64,000 nt of DNA, from assembly GCA_023393635.1 (NCBI GenBank), contig JAEWKT010000031.1:1-64000 (forward strand), read 5' to 3'. Shown piece after piece: positions 52,601-60,438 of this stretch (positions are counted from its first letter, which is position 1; each line of letters starts with the position of its first letter). The notes under the pieces were generated by a model. The model searched no databases and was not told the origin of the DNA. It saw nothing but the letters and a program-made list of their open reading frames with translations. The stretch is from Pseudomonadota bacterium (GTDB taxonomy: Bacteria > Pseudomonadota > Gammaproteobacteria > Pseudomonadales > Moraxellaceae). The position numbers were made by a program, and so were the translations under genes.

Positions 52601-52819
52601 ATCAAGCCCGTTCATTTGCTGCTCAATAATCTGAGTGACGGAGTCTTCAGCAGTTTTGGCCGAGGCACCAGGATATACCGTATTAATGGTTACTGTCGGT
52701 GGTGCAATGGTAGGATATTGCGCAATGGGCATTCTGAGTACGGATATAATACCCGCCAGCATCACCACAATGGCAAGCACCCATGCAAAAATAGGGCGAT
52801 CAATAAAAAAACGTGACAT
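49652..52819 (-). CDS. adeJ: RND efflux inner membrane transporter, AdeJ-like
   Basis: A 1055-residue HAE1-family proton/drug antiporter of about 12 helices with two large periplasmic loops. The proton relay is apparent: GLLVDDAIVVVENVER near residues 402-416 holds the two TM4 aspartates. SRFFIDRPIFAWVLAIVVM begins the protein, as in AcrB and AdeJ. AdeJ is an intrinsic, broad pump in Acinetobacter (beta-lactams, tetracycline, chloramphenicol and others); substrate breadth here is inferred. AAGGAG lies nine bases before the ATG. Confidence 0.93.
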   Translation of the reverse strand: MSRFFIDRPIFAWVLAIVVMLAGIISVLRMPIAQYPTIAPPTVTINTVYPGASAKTAEDSVTQIIEQQMNGLDGLQYMSSQSSGDGRSTIALSFIQGTDADIAQVQVQNKLQAATALLPEEVQRQGIRVTKSGASFLQVLAFISEDGSLSKSDITDYVNSNISEPLSRVQGVGEVQVFGGSYAMRIWLDPSKLMSFQLTPADINAAIRAQNTQVSVGQLGGAPSIKGQELNATVTAQSRLQTPEQFRNIFLKNMPDGAQVRLQDVAKVEMGSDNYQFDSRFNGKNAGGVAIRLATGANALETAEAIEARMKELRTNYPAGLSDVVAFDTTPFIKLSIESVVHTLIEAIILVFLVMFLFLQNWRATIIPTMAVPVVILGTFAVINALGFSINTLTMFGMVLAIGLLVDDAIVVVENVERVMQEENLSPLEATRKSMTQISGALVGITTVLAAVFIPMAFFGGSTGVIYRQFSVTLVTSMVLSVLVALIFTPALCATLLRKSDVQHHEKKGFFGWFNHKFDQASHGYQGIVKKLLRHTIPIGIVYAVVIAVLALLLVKMPKAFLPDEDQGVIFTLVQLPPNATLDRTSKVIEQVTDYYLNHEKDTVQSIFSVGGFSFTGIGQNAGMAFVKLKDWEDRKGDDQQVSALVQRSMMALSQIKDAAYVMPIAPPAVIELGTANGFNLQLKDASGMGHDKLVEARNMLLGMAAQASDKVVRVRPNGQEDTPQYQINIDQAQAGAMGVSIAEINSVMTTAWGGSYVNDFIDRGRVKKVYVQGESNARMQPDDLNKWYVRNNQGEMIPFSSFASGYWTYGSPRLERYNGTSSVNIQGEAAPGVSSGDAMAAMEEMIAKLPPGLDYEWTGLSLEERSSGAQAPMLYALSILIVFLCLAALYESWSVPFSVLLVVPLGVLGAVVFTTLRGLSNDIYFQVAILAVIGLSAKNAILIVEFAKEQQEAGRDLKDAILEAVRLRLRPIIMTSLAFGFGVIPLAISNGAGAGSQHAVGTGVLGGVVTATFLGIFFVPIFYFWIRSLFKIKPVIPEDHRIEDHHMNDQTQEP

Positions 52820-52832
52820 GTGTCATCGCTCC

Positions 52833-54161
52833 TTAACGTTGAGCTGATGATTGTGTTGAAGCGGGTGCTGAGGCGGACGTTGAGGGCTGTTGTGCACTAG
52901 ATACCCCATCAGTGGCCTTGGCAGCAGAAGTGGCGCCAGTTGATTTTGCTGTTCCTGCGGCTGCATTTGGCTGAGCCTGCTGATTCGGTGCTGCTACATC
53001 AGGTTGGGCGAGCACAGGTTTTGCAGGTGCGCCTGGTTTTACTTTGGCAATGCCTTCTACAATCACTTTATCGCCATCATTTAAACCACCTGTGACGATC
53101 CACTGGTTACCTTGCGTACCGCTGGTGGTAATTGGGCGTGACTCAACAATGCCTTGTGCATTCACAACCAGTGCGTTCGCATCGCCTTGTGGAGTGCGGG
53201 TTACAGCAGCTTGAGGCACTAAGAAAGCAGCATTATTAACACCTTGTACCACTTTGGCAGTCACATACATCCCTGGTAGCAATAGCTGCGATGGATTGGC
53301 AAAAATGGCACGTAATGTTACTGCACCACTGGATGGATCAACGCTGACGCCAGAAAATGCCAAACGTCCTTCAACAGGATAAACACTACCGTCTTCTAAC
53401 GTTAATTTGACGCGTGCACTGTTATCCGCACCCGATAACTGACCTGCCTGTATTTGTTGGCGTAAACGCAGCATATCGGCACTAGACTGGCTAATATCAA
53501 CATAGACAGGATCAAGCTGTTGAATGGTAACCAGTGGCTCAGCCTGTCCTGCAGTGACCAAAGCACCAGCAGTCACATTGGAACGGCTGGTTTGACCAGA
53601 AATAGGCGCGCGCAAAGTAGCATAACCCAAACTGATGTTGGCATTTTCAAGAGTGGCACGACTTGCTGCAACATCTGCTTCTGCCAAGGCCACTTGAGCA
53701 GCAACATCATCATATTCTTGCTTACTAATTGCATTAATGCCTACCAATTGCTTATAGCGGCGCTGCTTTACTTGTAATGCATTTAGGCTGGCTTGCTGAC
53801 GGTTTAGCGCTGCTTTAGCATTGTTTACTGTTGCCTGATAGGTATTGGCATCAATTTGATACAGCGGTTGACCCGCTTTGACATAGCTGCCTTCTACAAA
53901 CAAGCGCTTTTGTACAATCCCACTGACCTGGGGGCGAACTTCAGAAATTTGATAGGCTGAAGTGCGGCCTGCCAAATCCATGGTTTGTTCAACCGTTTGC
54001 TTTTGCACCACCATGACTGTCACTTCAGGTGGCGGCATTTGCTGTGCACCAGCACCTGATGCAGCGGCAGCATCTTCTTTTTTATTACAGCCAGCCAGAG
54101 CAACACTGGCCGCTAGCGTGGAATATAAAGCTACGCGCGCCCATTGTTTTGCTAACATCAT
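52833..54161 (-). CDS. adeI: RND periplasmic adaptor, AdeI-like, with long tail
   Basis: A 442-residue membrane fusion lipoprotein; lipobox LAGC near residue 24. It has the biotinyl-lipoyl-like RPQVSGIVQKRLFVEGSYVKAGQPLY segment, a helical hairpin near 100-170, and a beta-barrel domain. The last 60 or so residues are low-complexity (Ala, Ser, Thr, Gln, Pro), so it is longer than AdeI of A. baumannii (416 residues as I recall). It overlaps the PAP2 gene by 4 bases, so pump synthesis is coupled to PAP2. Confidence 0.9.
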   Translation of the reverse strand: MMLAKQWARVALYSTLAASVALAGCNKKEDAAAASGAGAQQMPPPEVTVMVVQKQTVEQTMDLAGRTSAYQISEVRPQVSGIVQKRLFVEGSYVKAGQPLYQIDANTYQATVNNAKAALNRQQASLNALQVKQRRYKQLVGINAISKQEYDDVAAQVALAEADVAASRATLENANISLGYATLRAPISGQTSRSNVTAGALVTAGQAEPLVTIQQLDPVYVDISQSSADMLRLRQQIQAGQLSGADNSARVKLTLEDGSVYPVEGRLAFSGVSVDPSSGAVTLRAIFANPSQLLLPGMYVTAKVVQGVNNAAFLVPQAAVTRTPQGDANALVVNAQGIVESRPITTSGTQGNQWIVTGGLNDGDKVIVEGIAKVKPGAPAKPVLAQPDVAAPNQQAQPNAAAGTAKSTGATSAAKATDGVSSAQQPSTSASAPASTQSSAQR

Positions 54162-54829
54162 AGTTTCACCTCATGATTGCCAGCAATGGTGCTGGCGCGA
54201 TGTTGAAAAATATTAAAACGAATAAAAAGCCATGTGAGCAGACATAGCCAGCCAAGCCCTAAACTAAAGCCGCCCAGCACATCGGTTGGAAAGTGTGCGC
54301 CCAAATACATACGGGATAAACCCATGACACAGCACCACAGCACAGCACAAATGATTGCAAACTTTTGCCATGCTGAATCTGCACTCACAATGACTAAAAT
54401 ACCAGCAAACACCATGGCATAAGCACTATGGTTGCTGGGGAATGAGTAGCCATAATACGGTGCCATTTGCTCCCATATTTCGGGACGAGGTCTGGCAATC
54501 AGCTCTTTAAAAAACCAGCCAATAGCCACAATGCCACCAAAGGCAAGTATGCTAAATATACTCAGCTCAATTCGTTGCTTTTTATAAGCAAGGGCACTGA
54601 TTAATAACACCAAGACACCCATCATGGGTGTGCCGCCCAGATAGGCAAGGATAGTGCTAAAATAAGTCAACGCCATGTTATGTTGCTGGTAACCCCACCA
54701 TAACCACGCAGTTTCCTCGGCATTGACCACAGGAGACTGAACCAGAAAACACAGCCACCCAAAAATCAGGCTCATTAAGAAACCTGTTACTGCCAAACTA
54801 GTTTTACTACAAGATATTAATTGTTTCAT
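54158..54829 (-). CDS. PAP2-family membrane phosphatase
   Basis: A 223-residue inner membrane phosphatase with about five or six helices. The three PAP2 motifs are complete: KELIARPRP near residue 95-103, PSNHSAYAM near 132-140 and SRMYLGAHFPTDVLGG near 172-187, with the two catalytic histidines. Likely substrates are undecaprenyl diphosphate or phosphatidic/lipid phosphates; unclear. It overlaps adeI by 4 bases (start of adeI within its end), an operon arrangement that places a lipid phosphatase ahead of an efflux pump. First gene after the palindromic promoter. Confidence 0.9.
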   Translation of the reverse strand: MKQLISCSKTSLAVTGFLMSLIFGWLCFLVQSPVVNAEETAWLWWGYQQHNMALTYFSTILAYLGGTPMMGVLVLLISALAYKKQRIELSIFSILAFGGIVAIGWFFKELIARPRPEIWEQMAPYYGYSFPSNHSAYAMVFAGILVIVSADSAWQKFAIICAVLWCCVMGLSRMYLGAHFPTDVLGGFSLGLGWLCLLTWLFIRFNIFQHRASTIAGNHEVKL

Positions 54830-54908
54830 CCAGAATAAAATTCACCTTGCTTAATCATAAGCGCATCTGTAATTGTCTTTCATCTTTCCAAGCACACAAG
54901 CTAGGCAC

Positions 54909-54939
54909 AAAAGTGTACCAACCAGTACACTTTTATCAA
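54909..54939 (-). promoter_or_regulatory. promoter with palindromic operator for PAP2-adeIJK
   Basis: Read leftward, TTGATA (54939-54934) and TACACT (54917-54912) are spaced by 16 bases. A 10-bp perfect inverted repeat AAAAGTGTAC-CAACCA-GTACACTTTT (54909-54934) covers the -10 box, the spacer and the end of the -35. A repressor dimer bound there would block RNA polymerase. It lies 80 bases upstream of the PAP2 start. AdeN, a TetR-type repressor, controls adeIJK in A. baumannii; that the site is its operator is inference. Confidence 0.7.
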
Positions 54940-55232
54940 GAAGATTTTTAAGTTTTTAAGCCCATTGATCAGAAATAAGGTAAAAAAACATATTTTTGAG
55001 CGAATTCAGCTCGTTTTTTACTCTAGGTATTGGTCAATTGTTAAGTATAAGTAAGAGGGGAGTGTGGAAATTAAGAATTATTTAACCTAAAGGGGGCGAA
55101 GTTTATGCTTAAGCAAGTCGGATACTTTTTAAATCATGAGTTTAAGGGGAATGACCAAATCTGTTGATCATTCTGTGCGTATGAAATCAGCTAGATATCA
55201 CACGGTGTTTAATTTTTATTGCCATGGCAAAG
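54940..55232. other. gap between PAP2 promoter and recombinase-like gene
   Basis: No convincing gene. A short stem (GAGCGAATTCAGCTC, near 54997-55012) with T run at 55013-55019 could end leftward transcription weakly. A rightward frame at 55136-55273 (45 residues) starts too close to its possible ribosome binding site and overlaps the next gene, so it is not called. Confidence 0.4.
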
Positions 55233-57287
55233 CTAATGCGAAGAGGATTTGTCTTCAAAAGAATCAATTTTAGTGGCATTTTTGGGAGGCCAGAAAAACT
55301 CTGACCGACGTGTCATAAAATGCGTAATCAACAAACGTACCAAAGGCTTCCATTGTTCGTAGCGTACTTGGCGCGCTCTTAGGGCAACATACAAGGCCAA
55401 GCCAAAGCTAACTAGTAAGTTGGTTAAGCCAATAAGTAGCACACCCAGAAATGACACCACAATCAAGCCAATATCTGGCGTGCCGTTTAAGCACATCAAG
55501 CCTTGAACAAAGTTAGCCGAGGCAAACGAAATATGCCGAATATCGAGCGGCAAACCAAATAAAAATCCAATCGTACCCGTGGTGCCTAGCATGACACCAA
55601 ACCAGAAATTACCTGCCAAGGCACCAAGGTTTCGCTCAATATAGCCTGCCATGCGGTCTAAACGTTCAGTGCCCAGCCAACTTTGCAGTTTGCCATGTTG
55701 ACGCATACGCATGCCAATACGACGATAAACGGCCAGATTATCGTAATAACCTGCAATCAACCCTGATAAAAATAAGAATACCCCTGCAATCGCGGCATGC
55801 GGAATGGCTAAAGAGGTAAATGGATTTAAGCTATGTAAAAGATATTCGGCTTTTTGGCTGCCCATTAATGGCTCACCCACATTAGCCTGCCACGCCCATG
55901 TAATTAAAAAAGCCACAGGCATCGCAATGGAAATATTACCCATAATGGCAATAAACTGCGTGCGCATGATATTGACAGTCAAAACTGCCAGTTCTGCCAT
56001 TTGCTCAGTACGATTGCTGGTGTTTTGCTGCACGGTTGCTGCCAGTGCCGCAGCGGTCATGGCAGGTTGTTTGGTGGCTACCGTAAAGTGCAGCACATGA
56101 ATCAGCATAAACCCGAGCGAGTAGTTCATACTATACAAAAATGCCTGATTAAGCGGTGCTAGCGCCAGGCGTCCCGCCAATATTTTAAGCGTTGCCATAA
56201 TGGCCACAATGGCACCTGCGCCAGCCGCAGAGCGATACATATCGGTATAGCCGCGCCTGTCAGTGCTGACATAATGGCCACCCGTGCGACTTGCGTTTTC
56301 GGTCACCTGTCTTGATAGTAATTCGGTGTTGGCTTCAATTACCCCGCGAATACTCTGGGTTTCATGCTGTGCCAGTGCCAACTCATACAATAAAGCAATC
56401 AGTGATTCTTGTACTTGTTGTGGCTTATCAAGCAACAGGTTAAACAATAACTCAATGCGGGTTAAGCACTGATCAAGCTTAATTAAGATATTGGTCAGGC
56501 TTAAGCTCACGCCATTGCGCCGTGTACTACGTTTAATTCGACTTAACACATCATCGCACTGATCTAACATCACCAGGGCTTGTTTTTCATCAGGCAATAA
56601 CGGTGGCCAGCGTAAAATTTCATCAGAGGCATATTCGCGATATTTTTGAATAAAATCTAATATTTCGCGGTTTTGCACCAAAAAGGGCGATTCGTATTCG
56701 TTTAAATCAGGGTAGGCATGGGCAAATTCAGGATCAAGGCTTAAGGCTGTAATGCGATAAGAAATAATCATTAAGGCATTGAGCACTTGCTCACGCGCTT
56801 GGGTGCGTAACTCCGTATTTCCCTGTGGCATGCTCAGTAATGTCATCAGTTGTTGCCAATGACCTGTATCAATATTTTCTAGCCAGATGGGATCAAAACG
56901 GTGAAAAAATACTTCCCTAAAAATGTCATTGAGTTCTTTAGTGCCGCGTAGCGGTGGCAAAAAATAATTCCCAATCCGATGGCTAAGCAGGCTAAAAAAG
57001 CCTTCATTACTCATCAGGCTGTCATCAGCATACAAATTAATCTGCTGATAATTGGCCACCAGCTGCAATAAATAATCATGCAGTAACACGGCATCGCTGG
57101 GTTCCGCCACAAGCCGTGTAATGAGTTCATCTAAACGTTGTTGAATTTCATCAGTGTCATAAGCGTTTTTTGGTCTTAACCGTGCAACCAGTTGTGCTAA
57201 GGGTTGTGGTGTAACGGCTTTTGCATCGTACTGGTTTAACTGCTCCTCCATGCAGATAAATAAATCATCTAATTCAATATTAATCAC
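55233..57287 (-). CDS. multi-pass membrane protein of the SpecificRecomb family
   Basis: A 684-residue protein. Residues 1-340 are soluble and helical; residues about 345-665 contain at least six hydrophobic segments, ending in LLIGLTNLLVSFGLALYVALRARQV. ANFVQGLMCLNGTPDIG near 590 is a family mark. The family (SpecificRecomb) is usually annotated as site-specific recombinase, but no tyrosine- or serine-recombinase catalytic residues are apparent and the layout is that of a membrane protein. Function is unknown. Start GTG at 57287 has AAGGA eight bases upstream. It follows ispB by 43 bases in the same direction. Confidence 0.75.
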   Translation of the reverse strand: MINIELDDLFICMEEQLNQYDAKAVTPQPLAQLVARLRPKNAYDTDEIQQRLDELITRLVAEPSDAVLLHDYLLQLVANYQQINLYADDSLMSNEGFFSLLSHRIGNYFLPPLRGTKELNDIFREVFFHRFDPIWLENIDTGHWQQLMTLLSMPQGNTELRTQAREQVLNALMIISYRITALSLDPEFAHAYPDLNEYESPFLVQNREILDFIQKYREYASDEILRWPPLLPDEKQALVMLDQCDDVLSRIKRSTRRNGVSLSLTNILIKLDQCLTRIELLFNLLLDKPQQVQESLIALLYELALAQHETQSIRGVIEANTELLSRQVTENASRTGGHYVSTDRRGYTDMYRSAAGAGAIVAIMATLKILAGRLALAPLNQAFLYSMNYSLGFMLIHVLHFTVATKQPAMTAAALAATVQQNTSNRTEQMAELAVLTVNIMRTQFIAIMGNISIAMPVAFLITWAWQANVGEPLMGSQKAEYLLHSLNPFTSLAIPHAAIAGVFLFLSGLIAGYYDNLAVYRRIGMRMRQHGKLQSWLGTERLDRMAGYIERNLGALAGNFWFGVMLGTTGTIGFLFGLPLDIRHISFASANFVQGLMCLNGTPDIGLIVVSFLGVLLIGLTNLLVSFGLALYVALRARQVRYEQWKPLVRLLITHFMTRRSEFFWPPKNATKIDSFEDKSSSH

Positions 57288-57330
57288 AAATTAATTCCTA
57301 AGGACGCATACTTGCTGGTTAAAGACATGA

Positions 57331-58305
57331 TTAGCTAATGCGGGTCAATGCCAAACGCGCCAGATTTTCCAGAGCATGACGATATGTTGATTCAGGCAAA
57401 GCAGATAATGCCTCTACCGCCAGCGTGGTTTCTTCGGTAGCACGCTTGCGGCAATAATCAAGCGCGCCTGACTGCTGCACAATATCAATGACCTTGTCCA
57501 GATTTTGTACCCCACCTGTTTGAATGGTGGTTTTTAAAAGTTGCTGTTCAGTTGGCGAACTTAAAGCAATGGCCGCAATGAGTGGCAAAGTCGGTTTGCC
57601 TTCCATTAAATCATCGCCAATATTTTTACCCAAAGTATCGGCATCTGAGGTGTAATCCAAAATATCATCAACAATTTGAAACGCATTGCCAAAGTGCCCT
57701 GCGTAGCGTCTCAAGGGCTCACGAAACTCAGGCTTGCCTGCCAAAATAGCGGCGCCCTCAGTAGCCAGCTCAAACAAGCGTGAGGTTTTACCATGAATAA
57801 TATTTAAATAAATGGCTTCATTGGTATTAGGATCATGCTGATGTTGTAATTGCAGCACTTCACCTTCTGCAATTTGACAGGTGCCTGATGAAAAATCCTG
57901 TAACAGCTCAAAATCTCTTAAAGTCACCAATAAATCAAATGCACGCGCAATTAAGTAATCACCCACCAAAACAGCCGTTGGATTATCCCATGTGGCATTG
58001 GCAGTAGGGCGGCCACGGCGCAAACCAGACTCATCAACCACATCGTCATGTACCAGGGTGGCAGTGTGCAGCATTTCAATCACAGCAGCCAAACGTAAAT
58101 TATTAATATTGTCGACATTTAAGCAAGCACGCGCTGCCAGCAAACACATCAAAGGGCGCATGCGTTTACCACCTGCTTCTACCACATAGCGGCTCACCGA
58201 CATGACTAATGGTACTTTAGAATTTGTACCTGTTTGAATAAAATCATCCATAGCAGCAAAATCAGCAGCGACAGGTGCTAAAATATCCTGTTTAAAATCA
58301 ATCAT
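57331..58305 (-). CDS. ispB: polyprenyl diphosphate synthase IspB
   Basis: A 324-residue all-trans prenyl transferase that makes the ubiquinone side chain, adding isopentenyl units to farnesyl diphosphate. The two Asp-rich motifs are DDVVDE near residues 87-92 and DDILDY near 212-217, with the GGKRMRP block near 46-52. Chain length cannot be read with certainty (C40 to C45 likely). Divergent from rplU-rpmA, the usual neighbourhood in gammaproteobacteria. Confidence 0.95.
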   Translation of the reverse strand: MIDFKQDILAPVAADFAAMDDFIQTGTNSKVPLVMSVSRYVVEAGGKRMRPLMCLLAARACLNVDNINNLRLAAVIEMLHTATLVHDDVVDESGLRRGRPTANATWDNPTAVLVGDYLIARAFDLLVTLRDFELLQDFSSGTCQIAEGEVLQLQHQHDPNTNEAIYLNIIHGKTSRLFELATEGAAILAGKPEFREPLRRYAGHFGNAFQIVDDILDYTSDADTLGKNIGDDLMEGKPTLPLIAAIALSSPTEQQLLKTTIQTGGVQNLDKVIDIVQQSGALDYCRKRATEETTLAVEALSALPESTYRHALENLARLALTRIS

Positions 58306-58659
58306 CTTGTCATAACCCCTGCAACGATCTGCCGATTTATAATGAATACTGAAGCAATGCTTTATTCAAAAGTAGATAACAAAAAATACTGTATAGCTTA
58401 TCAGTTTAAGCCGTATGCCTACCTATGCTACTCAGCAAGTGAACGGACTTCCAGTATTATATTCAACTGTTTAATTTTAAGGAAACTAATAAAACCACTG
58501 TTTAAACAGCAGTATAGTTAAAAGCCATTAAAACATCTTGTCAAACCCAGGGGCTTTGCTTAAAATACGTCCCCTTGTAAGTTAACCCCAGTGGCGTTCG
58601 TTTTAAGCTTGATATATTCCTTTATCAACACGACGACACGGGCATGATGGAGTACATTT
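58306..58659. promoter_or_regulatory. intergenic region between ispB and rplU
   Basis: A 354-base divergent gap. It holds the rplU promoter at 58538-58566. The ispB promoter should lie in the left part, but no strong pair is apparent; nothing else is seen. Confidence 0.6.
58538..58566 (+). promoter_or_regulatory. sigma-70 promoter of rplU-rpmA
   Basis: TTGTCA (58538-58543) and TAAAAT (58561-58566) are separated by exactly 17 bases, 94 bases before the rplU start. Confidence 0.75.
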
Positions 58660-58971
58660 ATGTACGCAGTAATTCAAAGCGGCGGCAAACAACACCGTGT
58701 GATTGTTGGCGAAACGCTAAAAGTTGAATTGTTAAAGACTGAAACTGGTTCAACCCTTACATTTGATGATGTATTAATGGTTGTAAATGGCGACAGTATT
58801 CAAATTGGTGCGCCAGTTGTTGCTGGTGCGACAGTAACCGCAGAAGTGATCAGCCACGGTCGTCACGACAAAATCCGTATTGTTAAAATGCGTCGTCGTA
58901 AGCACTATCGTAAACAACAAGGTCACCGTCAATGGTATACCGAGTTAAAAATTACTGCGATTAACGGCTAA
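58660..58971 (+). CDS. rplU: 50S ribosomal protein L21
   Basis: A 103-residue L21. MYAVIQSGGKQHRV at the N-terminus and KMRRRKHYRKQQGHRQWYTELKI at the C-terminus are diagnostic. It is cotranscribed with rpmA (20 bases between). Confidence 0.98.
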   Translation: MYAVIQSGGKQHRVIVGETLKVELLKTETGSTLTFDDVLMVVNGDSIQIGAPVVAGATVTAEVISHGRHDKIRIVKMRRRKHYRKQQGHRQWYTELKITAING

Positions 58972-58991
58972 TCACACGAGGAGTGTAAAAC

Positions 58992-59243
58992 ATGGCTCAC
59001 AAGAAAGCGGGTGGATCCACACGTAACGGTCGCGATTCCAACCCAAAAATGCTTGGTGTTAAAATCTACGGCGGCCAAACCGTTGTTGGTGGTAACATCA
59101 TCGTACGTCAACGCGGCACAGAATTTCATCCAGGTAAAAACGTAGGTATCGGTCGTGACCATACTTTGTTTGCTACCAGTGAAGGCGTTGTTAAGTTTGA
59201 AGTGAAAGGTGCTTTTGGCCGTCGTTACGTATCTGTCGTATAA
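58992..59243 (+). CDS. rpmA: 50S ribosomal protein L27
   Basis: An 83-residue L27; starts MAHKKAGGSTRNGRDSNPK, followed by LGVKIYGGQ and GTEFHPGKNVGIGRDHTL. Its flexible N-terminus reaches the peptidyl transferase centre. There is no N-terminal extension to be cleaved, as expected for proteobacteria. GAGG lies about ten bases before the ATG, and a terminator follows. Confidence 0.98.
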   Translation: MAHKKAGGSTRNGRDSNPKMLGVKIYGGQTVVGGNIIVRQRGTEFHPGKNVGIGRDHTLFATSEGVVKFEVKGAFGRRYVSVV

Positions 59244-59261
59244 GACCGCGTCATTGCATGT

Positions 59262-59288
59262 AAAAAGCCCGCTTCGGTGGGTTTTTTT
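59262..59288 (+). terminator. terminator of rplU-rpmA
   Basis: AAAAAGCCCGC pairs with GTGGGTTTTTTT (with one G-T pair) around a TTCG tetraloop and T run, 18 bases past rpmA. Confidence 0.9.
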
Positions 59289-59485
59289 ATGCCTTCTATT
59301 TAACACAATAATTTTTTATTAAAAAAATCCTTACAAAATCAATGCTAAAGAAGCTTAACATTTACCAAGTATGGAAAAATCATGCTGTTTTTTCTTCATC
59401 AGTCACATTTGTAAGCTAGTATCTTCACAGTTTAAGCGGCATATTAAAGCACGTCGATACAATAAATGTGTTCCAGGTTCTATTT

Positions 59486-60226
59486 ATGAAAATGATGAAA
59501 ACAATGCAACAATACATGAAAGCTTCTTTTGGCGTTACTACGCTGGCAACGGCACTTAGCTTAACCGCTGTTATGATTGTCCCTATGGCAGCTACGACTG
59601 CGCAGGCAGCAACCACCAAAGCAAGCGAAGCAGTGGCGACCAAAAATCTAAATCAGTATTTATCCAAGCTTAATAGTCTTGAAGCCAATTTTACCCAAAC
59701 CACGCAAACCACTAATCCCGTGGCTAAGCGTCCTATGGCGAATCAGGGGCTAAAAAGCAGTCATTTGAACCAGACATTTTCAGGACTGATGCAGGTTAAA
59801 CGTCCTGGCCAATTCCGCTGGGAAACCAGCAGCCCCTCTAAACAGCTTATTGTCGCCAGTGGCCAAACCGTTTGGATTTATGATCCAGACCTTGAACAAG
59901 CCGTGCGCCAACAAATGGATGAACAAGTAGGCAACACGCCAGCACTACTATTATCTGGTCAAGCCAGTAGTATCATGAAATCATTTAAGGTGTCCCAGCC
60001 AGACATTAAACAGGCTTATTTTGTGCTTTATCCAAAGAATCAAGATGGCGTGTTTGAAAGCTTAGGCATGCGATTTGTCAACAATGCACCTTCTCAAATG
60101 ATTTTAAAAGATTCTTTAGGTCAGCAAACCACCATTAATTTTAGCAATGTAAAACTCAATCCTGGCTTAAATAATAGTTTGTTTAACTTTATGCCACCAA
60201 AAGGTACTGATGTGATTGACGAGTAA
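59486..60226 (+). CDS. lolA: outer membrane lipoprotein carrier LolA
   Basis: A 246-residue periplasmic chaperone that carries lipoproteins from the LolCDE complex to LolB. The signal peptide (to about residue 42, AQA) is followed by LNQYLSKLNSLEANFTQTT, GLMQVKRPGQFRWETSSPSKQLIVASGQTVWIYDPDLEQA and VSQPDIKQA, the family pattern. The Trp-rich pocket-lining strands match. Chosen start ATG at 59486 has AGG about nine bases upstream; a GTG at 59468 would add MFQVLF. An insertion of Thr/Asn/Pro-rich residues after QTT (near 75-92) is unusual. Has its own terminator. Confidence 0.92.
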   Translation: MKMMKTMQQYMKASFGVTTLATALSLTAVMIVPMAATTAQAATTKASEAVATKNLNQYLSKLNSLEANFTQTTQTTNPVAKRPMANQGLKSSHLNQTFSGLMQVKRPGQFRWETSSPSKQLIVASGQTVWIYDPDLEQAVRQQMDEQVGNTPALLLSGQASSIMKSFKVSQPDIKQAYFVLYPKNQDGVFESLGMRFVNNAPSQMILKDSLGQQTTINFSNVKLNPGLNNSLFNFMPPKGTDVIDE

Positions 60227-60265
60227 TAAAAGTAACGCTAAAAATGTTCTAAACAGTTTCTCCTC

Positions 60266-60294
60266 ATGACCAGTCTAATCTGGTCATTTTTTTA
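60266..60294 (+). terminator. terminator of lolA
   Basis: ATGACCAG pairs with CTGGTCAT around TCTAAT, followed by a T run, 40 bases past the lolA stop. Confidence 0.9.
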
Positions 60295-60438
60295 TTTTAA
60301 AATGCATCAGCCACTACCCTTAGCACAGCAAATTAAAGCAACTTCTTTCCAATCCTTGCCAATGCACTGTATTTTCAGCCAAGCAGGCTTTACACTAGAG
60401 CCAATCTTTTTGTTGTTATTCATTTATCTGAGCTTGTC

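Noticed and set aside
55136..55273. 45-residue rightward frame in the gap right of adeIJK
   Set aside because: AAGGGGA lies too close to the internal ATG, the frame overlaps the end of the leftward SpecificRecomb gene, and no recognisable domain is present.
55233..57287. A mobile-element call from the recombinase-like label
   Set aside because: The protein is a membrane protein with no recombinase residues and no flanking repeats, so no element is called.
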